Below are positions 20,559 to 29,302 of a DNA stretch of 64,000 nt, piece after piece. The stretch is taken from positions 496,001 through 560,000 of the forward strand of contig OZ037893.1 of the NCBI GenBank assembly GCA_964035575.1, given 5' to 3'. How positions within the stretch are numbered: the first letter of the stretch is position 1; each line of letters starts with the position of its first letter. Both the position numbers and the translations under genes were made by a program. Under the pieces are notes generated by a model. It worked only from the letters and a program-made list of their open reading frames with translations, made no database searches and was not told the origin of the DNA. Source of the stretch: Rhynchopus sp. YZ270_cl-10 (lineage: Eukaryota > Euglenozoa > Diplonemea > Diplonemida > Diplonemidae).

Positions 20559-21536
20559 TTAGTTGCCATCACCCCACGCCATCCAAGGGTCTTCCAGGAC
20601 TTCCTCTGCAGACCACCTTTCATTTGGGTCATATTCTAGCAAGCCCTTCAACACTTCCACCGCTCTGTGGTCCAGGTTTGGTACTGTAGGGAATTGGATA
20701 GGAAAATTTGGCCATTGTGGGTTGAAATGGGGGTATTGTTTATAGGCGGGTACGTGGTTTGGTGTGCCAAAGATCTTGAAAATGGCCATGAGGACGGCAA
20801 CCTCTGAGAATTCATTGCTTTGTATTAATGGCGTTCCTGAGGCCATTTCGTAGAGAATCGCTCCGGAGGACCACATATCAATGCTTGGCGAGGCAACACA
20901 CTTCGATTGGAGCATGAGCTCTGGTGCACGGTACATTGGGGAAACCACTTCGCGGGTAGTGTGTCGTGGTGGCAATTCGAGTTGTCTTGCCATTCCAAAA
21001 TCGCAGATTTTCAACCGACCTGATGAAGAGAGGAGTAAATTCTGTGGTTTAAGGTCACGATGCACCACAGCCTGCTCTTGGAGATACTGTAACGCCGTCA
21101 TAAGCTGCTTGAAATAATCCTGCTGCAGTCTCTCCGGGAATCCCTTCTGTGGAGGGTCTGCCGCTGCGAGGGTGCGCAGCTCATCGAAGACAGTACCGGC
21201 GAGGCATTCCATCACAACGTATGTAGCCTCCACCGCACAGAGCACGTTGTATATCGTTATGATGTTCGGATGCTTCAAAGAATGCAGAATCGCGACCTCA
21301 CGAATACTGCTTGCCACAACCCCTGTCGCCACCCATCCCTGCGATGTCCGATCATGTGGGTTCTCCATGACCTTCACCGCACACATCTTATTCTTCTCTC
21401 CATCCAACACCCTCAATACCGTGCCATACGACCCATTCCCAAGCACCTGCTTTACCTTGTACTGTGCAAACTCCTTTGGAAGCTTGTACTGTTCGGTTGT
21501 CACCTCCTGGAGAGGAACCCTCGCTCTGGCGGCCAT
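20559..21536 (-). CDS. CDK-like serine/threonine protein kinase (CMGC group)
   Basis: 325 aa, one bare kinase domain. Start chosen at the Met at 21536; the frame upstream to 21692 is Pro-rich and covers a transposon, so it is not coding. Motifs: Gly loop GNGSYGTV at 33-40, VAIK-type Lys at 55, C-helix VVASSIREVAIL with the Glu at 80 in the place of the PSTAIRE helix, catalytic HRDLKPQN at 159-166, DFGMAR at 179-184, activation segment TTREVVSPMYRAPEL. The usual CDK wording there is VVTLWYRAPE, so Ser-Pro-Met replaces Thr-Leu-Trp. The insert FGTPN and the late helix with WSAEEVLEDPW are CMGC-like. It would need a cyclin-type partner if it is a true CDK; the exact class (CDK10/11/20-like or other) cannot be told by eye. 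Stop TAA. Confidence 0.9.
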   Translation of the reverse strand: MAARARVPLQEVTTEQYKLPKEFAQYKVKQVLGNGSYGTVLRVLDGEKNKMCAVKVMENPHDRTSQGWVATGVVASSIREVAILHSLKHPNIITIYNVLCAVEATYVVMECLAGTVFDELRTLAAADPPQKGFPERLQQDYFKQLMTALQYLQEQAVVHRDLKPQNLLLSSSGRLKICDFGMARQLELPPRHTTREVVSPMYRAPELMLQSKCVASPSIDMWSSGAILYEMASGTPLIQSNEFSEVAVLMAIFKIFGTPNHVPAYKQYPHFNPQWPNFPIQFPTVPNLDHRAVEVLKGLLEYDPNERWSAEEVLEDPWMAWGDGN

Positions 21537-22038
21537 TTCTTTAACGGTCCTTGAGAGGAGAAGAAGGGTGAGAGAGGGAGAGAGGAGGTAAGGAGGGGAT
21601 GTTGGATAAAAGAAAGGGGGGTTTGGTGGAGGGGGGCACAGCAGAGAATAAGCCGGGTTCCCGGTCCCGGTCCTGGCCCCAGTCCTGGTCAAGGTTCCCG
21701 GTCCAGGTCCCGGGTCCCAGTCCGGTTGAGAATAACCGGGTCCCCGAGTCTTATTCTCTGCTGTGGAGGGGGGGGAAGAAGGTCATTTGATCAAGAATTT
21801 GAGTAAGAAAAAAAAGCATCCCGTTTGAGAGGGGGGAAAAAATCGCACACAGATAGGGTTTTGCACGTTTTTTTGATTGCATACGCAAGAAAGTATCATA
21901 GTTTTCTGTAAGAAAAATATGAGAAAGGGACAAAAAGGCAAGACAAAGGGGATAGGTATCCCAGACAACATAGAGGGGAGGAAAAAAAGGAAATGTGTTC
22001 GGAAGGCACATAAAAAAAAACAAAACAAAAAAACGATA
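21537..22038. other. Intergenic region between WD40 gene 1 and the CDK gene
   Basis: About 500 bp. Contains the 129-bp element 21637-21765 and AT-rich sequence; no family A-H repeat seen. Confidence 0.7.
21637..21765. mobile_element. Very short inverted-repeat element (129 bp) with 8-bp target duplication
   Basis: Ends CACAGCAGAGAATAAG and CTTATTCTCTGCTGTG are a perfect 16-bp inverted repeat. The flanks GAGGGGGG (21629-21636 and 21766-21773) are an exact 8-bp duplication. The inside is made of GGTCCCGG- and GGTCCTGG-like units with no coding potential. It lies about 100 bp upstream of the CDK start codon. Confidence 0.85.
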
Positions 22039-23172
22039 TCAACGAAGATATGGCTTTACTGCTTCTGCTCGCTCGACCTTGACAGCGGTGGCGCAGGCGA
22101 AGACGTAACCACCTCTGGGGGAGGTGACGATGTTGGTCAACCAGGCTGTGTTGGAACCGAGCACACCTATGAAGTCATGCGCGTCGGTGTCCCATACACA
22201 GACACGTGCATCTTGCCCACAGCTGTACAGCCTAGAGGTACGACTGCAGAGGGCCAACCCCGTCACCCATCCGTAGTGGTGTCCTGTGACGCTGTTCACC
22301 TGTTCGAATGTGCTACCGTCCCAGACCCTGATGGAAGAGTCGCAGCTGCTTGTGTAGACCTGGTCTTCACCGACACATATGGCAGTGACCTTGGAGACGT
22401 GCCCCTCCATGTCTGCTATCTTCTCATAGTCATGCGCACTGCGCACCACAATCGACCCGGTACCCATTCCAACAAAGAGGTGCTGTCCACAGGGAGACAC
22501 TGTCAAGACAAAGACCTTCTCCTCCTCATCCACTTTCTTGATGCAGGTGTAGGTGTCGAGCGACCACACCCGAACTGTCCTGTCGCCACTCCCAGTAAAG
22601 AGCTCCGCCCCCGAGGGTGCGACCGCGATGGAGGTAACCCACTGTCCGTGCCCGACCAGCTCCTTCAGGCATGTTCCGGTTGCTGTGCACCATACTCGGA
22701 CGGTTTGCTCTTCGCCTCCTGTGAAGAGATGGGTTCCACAAGGGGACAGTGCGCAGCTGGTGACCCTTCTACCTGGGGTGGTGCTGAGGATCGAGAGGCA
22801 CTCACCAGACACAGTGTCCCAGACTCTGATGGTGGAGTCGTGGCTGGCAGTGTAGAGGCGATGGGCAGAAGGGGACAGGCAGGCACTCTCCACACAGTCG
22901 GTGTGGCCACGATATGTGAACGGTGCGGCCAACCCTTCATCACCGGTGAGGCACAACTCCAGCTCATCTGTCCCGGAGATTCCAATGTCACGTAACGTCT
23001 CGTGATCTGCCAACGATACGTCACCAAGAACCAGGTGCACCCCACCCAACCCCGTCGAGTCATCCATCGCGGCATCCACAGCCTTCCGCTTGAGGTGCTC
23101 CACTGTGTCTGTATCATTGAATTCAATAAAGAACCTATCACCAGTGTCGCGTACTAAAACGCAAATTTCCAT
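22039..23172 (-). CDS. Ubiquitin-like/WD40 repeat protein, paralogue 1
   Basis: 377 aa. Start chosen at MEICVLVRDTG (23172), since the upstream in-frame part is Phe/Ser-rich and unlike protein. Residues 1-80 look like a ubiquitin fold (EICVLVRDTGDRFFIEFNDT, HLKRKA, HLVLGDVSLADHETLRDIGI, ELELCL). Residues 85-375 hold seven WD40 blades, with GH...WD-type words such as TYRGHTDCVESACLSPS, STIRVWD, QTVRVW, RTVRVW, SSIRVWD, ARVCVWD. This would be a beta-propeller joined to a ubiquitin-like head, a scaffold architecture; no catalytic motif. It shares length and layout with the gene at 24910, so they are tandem duplicates. Single exon. Confidence 0.9.
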   Translation of the reverse strand: MEICVLVRDTGDRFFIEFNDTDTVEHLKRKAVDAAMDDSTGLGGVHLVLGDVSLADHETLRDIGISGTDELELCLTGDEGLAAPFTYRGHTDCVESACLSPSAHRLYTASHDSTIRVWDTVSGECLSILSTTPGRRVTSCALSPCGTHLFTGGEEQTVRVWCTATGTCLKELVGHGQWVTSIAVAPSGAELFTGSGDRTVRVWSLDTYTCIKKVDEEEKVFVLTVSPCGQHLFVGMGTGSIVVRSAHDYEKIADMEGHVSKVTAICVGEDQVYTSSCDSSIRVWDGSTFEQVNSVTGHHYGWVTGLALCSRTSRLYSCGQDARVCVWDTDAHDFIGVLGSNTAWLTNIVTSPRGGYVFACATAVKVERAEAVKPYLR

Positions 23173-23659
23173 TGTGTGAGGGGAGGGGGGATTTTTTTTG
23201 TCTGTGGTGGTGAAGGTTAAAAGAGAAAGGGAAAGGAAAAAAGGGGTTCTAGAAGGGAGGGGAGGTCTGCTTTGTTCTTTATTCTTTCCTGGGGCTTCAT
23301 ACACTTCAGTTCTTTTGAACAAAGCGATTTGTGTGAATGAAGTAAACGTTTGCAATAAAAATATATAAAAAACATACATCCTTTGTTCTCCTTCCTCTTC
23401 AATGAGGGGAAGAGTCTATTTACTTCTTTTTTTTAGTTCGTTCTTTATGGGGTGAGGCTTTGGTATTGTACCTACAATTAAAAAAAAAAAACAGAAATTA
23501 GTTCGACAGTCACTTTACCCCAAGGAGTAAAGATCTGTACTCAATGTCGGCCGAAGCCTATGTATTGATTGGCAGTAGGTACTAGCCGCATGTCGTCCTC
23601 ATCCCCCCTTTTGTGTTGAGAAATATTGAAATATTGTGGAAAATATAGAAAAAGAAAAT

Positions 23660-23717
23660 TTTTATGAGATGAACCTAAACTCTGTGCTTAGTCACCTTTT
23701 ATCACACATTATCGCAC
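23660..23717 (-). repeat. Family A repeat
   Basis: TTTATGAGATGAACCTAAAC, TCTGTGCTTAGTCACCTTTT, ATCACACATTATCGCAC. Full length, including the TTATCGC tail seen in copies 1581 and 28898. Confidence 0.75.
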
Positions 23718-23864
23718 AGCAATCAAAAGAAAAGATAGGTTTTGCAAGGTTGTCCTTTGTGTCGGGCCTTAAGTCACCTTTTCGCAAACCTGCACTGTTT
23801 CCGCGATCCAAAAAAAAACGGGAAAATAGAAAATAAGGGAAAAAAACCCCATAAATAACACACA

Positions 23865-24020
23865 AATGCAGCGAGGCCGACTACGCCTGAAAATAGGCAT
23901 GTTTGGAAAATCTATCTGAGGTGTGGCTCAGGCGTGACTGAGGCGTACTAATATACTTACTATCACGCCTCAGCCACGCCTGAGCCGGCCTTAGCGAAGC
24001 CGATTCGGCCTCGTTGCATT
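23865..24020. mobile_element. Fold-back element with AATGCARCGAGGCCGA ends, copy 1
   Basis: Ends AATGCAGCGAGGCCGA and TCGGCCTCGTTGCATT are inverted. Inside, GCTCAGGCGTGACTGAGGCG is followed by its inverse CGCCTCAGCCACGCCTGAGC, giving a nested hairpin. A relative lies at 63114-63225 in the opposite orientation. Confidence 0.7.
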
Positions 24021-24101
24021 GTATGAAATAAAATGCTGACCCCCTCCTCTCTGGTCTCTGGCTATGTTTGCGTGACATAAAAACAGCTTTTTTTTTTTTT
24101 T

Positions 24102-24151
24102 TGAAAAATTGTTGGAATAGTGTAGTTGCCACATGTGCAAGCTCCACTGTG
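24102..24151 (-). repeat. Family D repeat, variant with GTTGCCAC inner stem
   Basis: TTGAAAAATTGTTGGAATAG, TGTAGTTGCCACATGTGCAA, GCTCCACTG. Outer arms AGTGTAG/CTCCACT; inner arms GTTGC/GCAAGC. Confidence 0.7.
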
Positions 24152-24458
24152 TTTTTTTTTTTTTTTTTTGTTGGCAATGAAAGAGGATGGAGTACATGTC
24201 TCTTACCCTTAGCACACTGATAGGGAGATATGCTTAACGTTGAAGACATGGCGAGAAAACAAGACACAAAACGTTGGAAAAAACTTTCAGACAAAAAAAT
24301 TAGCCGGGAGGTGACAGCTTGCATTGGTCGATTTTTGCAGAGTATCAAATGACAGCAATGTGTGATTTGAAACTCTGCAATGATTGCGTTGTGGGTGTTG
24401 CATGGTATTGTTCAAAAAAAGGGGGCAACAACGATTCGAAGCACGCACAAAAAAAAAA

Positions 24459-24520
24459 GTGAAGTTATCAATACAGGCACCTCCCGCTGACCCACCTACG
24501 ATGCCAGCTGTCATCTTCAC
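24459..24520 (-). repeat. Family C repeat
   Basis: Begins with ten A then GTGAAGTTATCAATACAGGC, so the sense end is ACTTCAC followed by ten T. Then CTGACCCACCTACGATGCCA and GCTGTCATC. Confidence 0.75.
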
Positions 24521-24780
24521 ACAAAAGGGAGTAAAACAACAACAACAACGTATCGCACAACAAAAAAAAAAAAAGAACTTTTAAATAGCGCTTCCACGCT
24601 CACTCTAATAAAATCCTCTATAAAAACAAAAACGCAACAAAAAAAAGTCGACAATCACCTACCTAGATAGGGTCTGTCCACACAATATCACCCGAAGGCT
24701 ATTGTACTTAATATAAACGCAAGTCTTCTTCAAGAAACTAGCCTTTATTTTGTGTATGCATTCAGAATGCCTATTTTTTT

Positions 24781-24822
24781 TGAAAACTATATTAGTGCAG
24801 ACACCGAGGATGTTCTCCACTC
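24781..24822 (-). repeat. Family D repeat
   Basis: TGAAAACTATATTAGTGCAG, ACACCGAGGATGTTCTCCAC, TCTACTCC. The last part runs into a short TCTACTCCAC tandem. Confidence 0.65.
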
Positions 24823-24909
24823 TACTCCACTCTACTCCACACCGTCCATGCGATGCCGGAGTTACTTCATGCATTTTCCCTACCCTACCCTTTTCAAAAC
24901 CTTTTTCCT

Positions 24910-26037
24910 TTACCTTTCCAACTCCCACAAATCTGAGGTATTTTCCACATGGATTTTCTTGTCGGAAGCAGAGGTGAAGACGTACCGTCCACATGGGGAT
25001 ACTTCGACAACAGTTAGCCATGAATAGAGGCGTCTTCCGATGATCCCTTCACACCTCTCTGAGGTGGGCTGCCAGGAGAGCACACGGCCATCACCTCCAC
25101 AGGTAACTATCCTGTCATCCGGGCAGAACACTACGGAGGTCACCCAACCGGCGTGACCAGACAACACTCTGAAACAGACCAAGGTTTCTGCATCCCAGAG
25201 CCTCGCAGTTCTGTCATATGAACAGCTCGCAACCATATTACCACTGTACGAAACCGCAACACGGTTCACCTTCTGTGCATGCCCTACAAGCGACCCCACC
25301 TTAGTGAACCCCGATGTCTCCCATACATCAACATGCTGTACCGACACTGTGAAAAGCTTTCCTCCACACGGCGACAACGCAGAAGTCCGTGGATCACAAT
25401 CCCGCACTGTCTTCACCAATTCACGCCTCTCCACATCCCACACCCGAATCGCACCGTCATTGCAACAGGAATACAACAACGACGATGCATCGCACACTAC
25501 AATACTCAACACCCATGCTGGACATGACAACACCGCCTCGCACACCCACGCCGCAGTTGTCCAAATCCGCACCGTTCCATCAGCTGCTCCGGTATATACA
25601 TAACGTCCACACCCAGACGCGGCAATGCTGTAGACACTCATTGTGTGTCCATTTAATTTGACAACACATTTTTCGGTTTGGGTGTTCCAAACGCGTGCGG
25701 TGTGGTCTGCTGAGCCGCTGTAGAGATACTTTCCGCAGGGTGATGCAGCGAGGGACAGCGCAACGTCGGTATGGCCTTCATAGAGCGCAGGGGTGTTTAT
25801 GTCGAGATGGCTGCTGTAGGTGATGGGGAGGTAGTCGCCGTCGGAGACAGCTAGGTCGCGGAGGTGGATGTGGTCCTCCCTCGCCCCGCACGCACCACGG
25901 AGCACCACGGCGCTAGAAGGCACCCTATCGTGCAAGATTTCAATAGAAATACGTTGCTTCAAACTCCGTATCGTCTCGTCCTCCTCCAATTCAATGGTAT
26001 ACTGCTCTCCAGTCTCAATCGATACGGAAACCTCCAT
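24910..26037 (-). CDS. Ubiquitin-like/WD40 repeat protein, paralogue 2
   Basis: 375 aa. Start at MEVSVSIETGEQ (26037); the frame upstream is Pro/Thr-rich and enters a transposon. Residues 1-80 are the ubiquitin-like head (VSVSIETGEQYTIELEEDET, IRSLKQRISIEI, VVLRGA, IHLRDLAVSDGDYL). Residues 88-370 are seven blades with YEGHTDVALSLAASPCGKYL, HTARVWNT, GTVRIWTT, GAIRVWD, RTARLWDA, and a last DKKIHVENT. Blades five and seven lack Trp-Asp. The match to the neighbour at 22039 covers the whole length at clearly diverged identity, so the duplication is old. The palindromic element 26211-27399 begins only about 175 bp upstream of the start codon. Confidence 0.9.
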   Translation of the reverse strand: MEVSVSIETGEQYTIELEEDETIRSLKQRISIEILHDRVPSSAVVLRGACGAREDHIHLRDLAVSDGDYLPITYSSHLDINTPALYEGHTDVALSLAASPCGKYLYSGSADHTARVWNTQTEKCVVKLNGHTMSVYSIAASGCGRYVYTGAADGTVRIWTTAAWVCEAVLSCPAWVLSIVVCDASSLLYSCCNDGAIRVWDVERRELVKTVRDCDPRTSALSPCGGKLFTVSVQHVDVWETSGFTKVGSLVGHAQKVNRVAVSYSGNMVASCSYDRTARLWDAETLVCFRVLSGHAGWVTSVVFCPDDRIVTCGGDGRVLSWQPTSERCEGIIGRRLYSWLTVVEVSPCGRYVFTSASDKKIHVENTSDLWELER

Positions 26038-26210
26038 TTTCAAGGTGTTGTGAGATGTTGGGGGCGAATGATTCGGGAAAGAGAAGGGAAAGGGGGAAAA
26101 GGAGTTCTCTAAAAAGAGGTGTGTACTGAAGAGGGGGGTGGGGGGGGTTGTTTGAGTGGTAGTGGTGGGGGGGTGAAAAATCAATGTGTCTGGGGGGGGG
26201 GGGGGGGGTA

Positions 26211-27399
26211 GGGGATACGACTCCAGCCATTTTGGCTGGGACCAAACGCACGGAAAATTCATTTGGCATTATCTGGCCATCTCCAAGGCAACTGCGGGTG
26301 AAAAACACCCTCAGAGTGGGTCACAGGGGGCCTGTGGGTCGAAAAACGACCCAGAAGCCACCCCAGAATACAAAAAAATGGAAAAAAATAGTGAAAAAAC
26401 GGCTTTTTTCACGTTTTGGCCACTTTGGGCAAAATAGCGATTTTTCGAGAAAAAAATCAAAAACCGGGATATTTTTTGACATCACAAAGCCTCCTTTGGC
26501 ACAAATATACCCCAAAAGTGGCCTGTGAGTCCATTCCAACCTGTTTTGGACATATTTGACACTTTTGGAAGTGTTTTTTTGGTGTTTTTAGGTCAAAAAA
26601 ATGCCCAAGACGTCCCCAAGACATCCCCAAGACACTTTGCACACCCCCTGTTACGGTCATATTTTTTTCGTTTTTTTGCCTGAAACCCCCAAAATACCCC
26701 TCCCGGACCCCACATAGTCCCGAATATCCATCACACACCCACTCAGAGTGAGTAGAAGCACCCCAAAAAAAATATTTTTTAAAGCCCTTCAACTTCAACA
26801 TGGATGCTGCCGAAACTGAAGCACAATTTTAGGGCTTTAAAAAATATTTTTTTTGGGGTGCTTCTACTCACTCTGAGTGGGTGTGTGATGGATATTCGGG
26901 ACTATGTGGGGTCCGGGAGGGGTATTTTGGGGGTTTCAGGCAAAAAAACGAAAAAAATATGACCGTAACAGGGGGTGTGCAAAGTGTCTTGGGGATGTCT
27001 TGGGGACGTCTTGGGCATTTTTTTGACCTAAAAACACCAAAAAAAACACTTCCAAAAGTGTCAAATATGTCCAAAACAGGTTGGAATGGACTCACAGGCC
27101 ACTTTTGGGGTATATTTGTGCCAAAGGAGGCTTTGTGATGTCAAAAAATATCCCGGTTTTTGATTTTTTTCTCGAAAAATCGCTATTTTGCCCAAAGTGG
27201 CCAAAACGTGAAAAAAGCCGTTTTTTCACTATTTTTTTCCATTTTTTTGTATTCTGGGGTGGCTTCTGGGTCGTTTTTCGACCCACAGGCCCCCTGTGAC
27301 CCACTCTGAGGGTGTTTTTCACCCGCAGTTGCCTTGGAGATGACCAGATAATGCCAAATGAATTTTCCGTGCGCAAAAAATGGCTGGAGTCGTACCCCC
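26211..27399. mobile_element. Palindromic DNA element with G-rich ends flanked by TA (1189 bp)
   Basis: Ends GGGGATACGACTCCAGCC and GGCTGGAGTCGTACCCCC, each flanked outward by TA and then a long G-run. The left half (to about 26795) is the reverse complement of the right half (from about 26835), with a few differences, around a unique spacer of about 40 bp (CTTCAACATGGATGCTGCCG). No transposase. The design matches 11122-12366 although the internal sequence is unrelated. Confidence 0.85.
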
Positions 27400-28676
27400 T
27401 AGGGGGGGGGGGGGGGAAGAACTGCAGAAACTCAGAGAGGAAAGGTGAGAAGGTAAAAAAGAGTCCCGAAGGATGTCAGCTAATAAAGAACCGATGAAAG
27501 AGTTTAAAGAGCCTATCAGATGTCCAAAAAAAAAACGGTCGATAAGAGGTAAAAAAGAGTTTACATCTAGATGTCTCCCGAAGATGCGGGAAATGTGCAT
27601 GGAGTCGGTCAAAAGTTCGGTGCTACGCTGTTCATGAAATCCGTGCAAAACCCAATCAGAGCAAGAGGAGCAACAAGAGCGATATATAGACTGCACCAAC
27701 GGTAAAAGCGGATGGAAAAGGTTTGGAAGGCTACAGGGCCTGGCATGACAGGGACCTAAAATAAAAGAACTAACAAACACCAGTCCTGATTATTGGTGAA
27801 GACGTTAAAACAGGGTGGATATCCGAGCTTCTTCGACAATGACAGATGAAGGTGTTGACCGTCCCCCATCCCTAACCCCAGTGGACGAGGCTGATGTCGT
27901 TTCAGTGTCTAGCAGTCATGTTTCACCATCCCCCACGAACTATCCCGGACTCCCAAGGTAAAGTGGACGGAAAAGCTCGGAATAGGCTTTTACTGCAGGA
28001 AAACCATGTTTCTTCATCACAATTCGTCCCCAGTGGTGTGCGGAAACTCTGCAAACAGATTAACAACAGCAAAAACCTTTTCGAAGAGAACAGCAGAGCT
28101 AAATGGGTGGATGGAATAGTGGACGGAGAAAAAAAATGTGATAAAAATACCCCCCCCCCTTTTTTTGCGCTTTAAAATGCGACTGTTGTAGGAGTGCTTT
28201 TTTTATACCCCACTCAACCACCCCCCGCAACACTTTCTTTGTGAGATGGGGGATGGGGGGGAAGGGAGGGAGAGAGGGAGAGGGAACTTTGGAAGAATCG
28301 GTTGGGAAAGGGAAAAATGGGTTTACAAAAAATTACAGAAAAATAATTTCGTTCAAATTTTTTTTGCAAGATGGACGTAAGGCTCACGATGCTTCGTCAA
28401 CCTTGGTGGGAAAATGTCTTGAAGTACAAAGACCTTTTTGTGACAGAAAAACATAAAAAATTGTAAGGTGCCTCACAAAAATGCATGCATCTACTAAAAA
28501 TGGGGGTACTGTGTGGGTGCGAACAGTAGACGAGGAGACATTATGTTGAGGCAAATCCGAAGGGATGTCATTTTAAGAGAAAATGTTAAGAGAAAATTTT
28601 GACAAAAGGGATATGTACCTCAAGTGTGTACACATGCCTCAGAGGAAATCATCATTTATTACAGCTGACAAGAAAC

Positions 28677-28744
28677 TTGGCGACCAAAAAAAATGGTGAA
28701 TTTTGAGGGTTTTCTTGCAATTAGCGACTTTTTTTGGTCACCAA
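28677..28744. repeat. Short inverted repeat (possible solo hairpin element)
   Basis: TTGGCGACCAAAAAAA and TTTTTTTGGTCACCAA face each other over about 35 bp. No second copy found here. Confidence 0.45.
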
Positions 28745-28897
28745 TATTGTCCAACTGTATCTGACAAAATCTGGAGAAGAAAAATATTTCTCTGTGTAGG
28801 GAAAAACATCACCAAAAAAAGACCACATCAGAACCATGACGCAAAGTAGGTATTTTGTCTATAACGACGTTTCTACAAAAAAACAAAACAAAACCAA

Positions 28898-28955
28898 AAG
28901 TTTATAAGATGACCCTAAGCCTCTTGTAGCCACCTTTATCACATTCGTTATCGCA
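28898..28955 (-). repeat. Family A repeat
   Basis: AGTTTATAAGATGACCCTAA, GCCTCTTGTAGCCACCTTTA, TCACATTCGTTATCGC. A few loop bases are lost but both ends are complete. Confidence 0.75.
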
Positions 28956-29017
28956 AACAAAAAAGGAGCACGCAAGGCAGCGAATGTTCAAGCGAACCTA
29001 ATCAAGAGATAAAAAAA

Positions 29018-29068
29018 GAGAAGCTGAAAGTGCAAACGCCTCACCGTTCATCCACGAACGTAGACAAG
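29018..29068 (-). repeat. Family B repeat, shortened
   Basis: AGAAGCTGAAAGTGCAAACG, CCTCACCGTTCATCCACGAA, CGTAGAC. Same variant as 5440 and 39101; no T-arm part. Confidence 0.65.
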
Positions 29069-29302
29069 CAAAAAAAAAATCATACAATAAGGGTCCTACC
29101 CTTCTTTGCTACAAATCCTTCACCGTGGTCATTTTCACATTCAAGAACGGCCCCCCCTCCCCACTCCCACCCGAGACACACCCCCTCCCCAATTTTTTTT
29201 GTAAGATAATCCTCGCTGAGGATCAAAAAAAACAATACTTCAAAAAACAGAAAACACTTAACGAGAATTGAGGCTCGTGGAGAAGGGGTGTATGGGGTGT
29301 GC

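Larger units (their letters stand above)
23173..24909. other. Intergenic region between the two WD40 genes
   Basis: No gene seen. Repeats: F (23520-23575), A (23660-23717), GAGGCCGA fold-back element (23865-24020), D (24102-24151), C (24459-24520), F (24648-24705) and D (24781-24822). Confidence 0.7.
26038..29302. other. Intergenic region, mostly transposon and repeats
   Basis: Palindromic element 26211-27399, then a moderately GC stretch 27430-28120 without a recognised gene, then AT-rich sequence with a hairpin (28677-28744), an A copy (28898-28955) and a B copy (29018-29068). A plus-strand frame at 27840-27962 is noted in the findings. Confidence 0.6.

Noticed and set aside
27319-27780. 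Minus-strand frame of 153 codons
   Set aside because: Its end lies in the right arm of the palindromic element and the rest has no recognisable motif. Kept as unproven.
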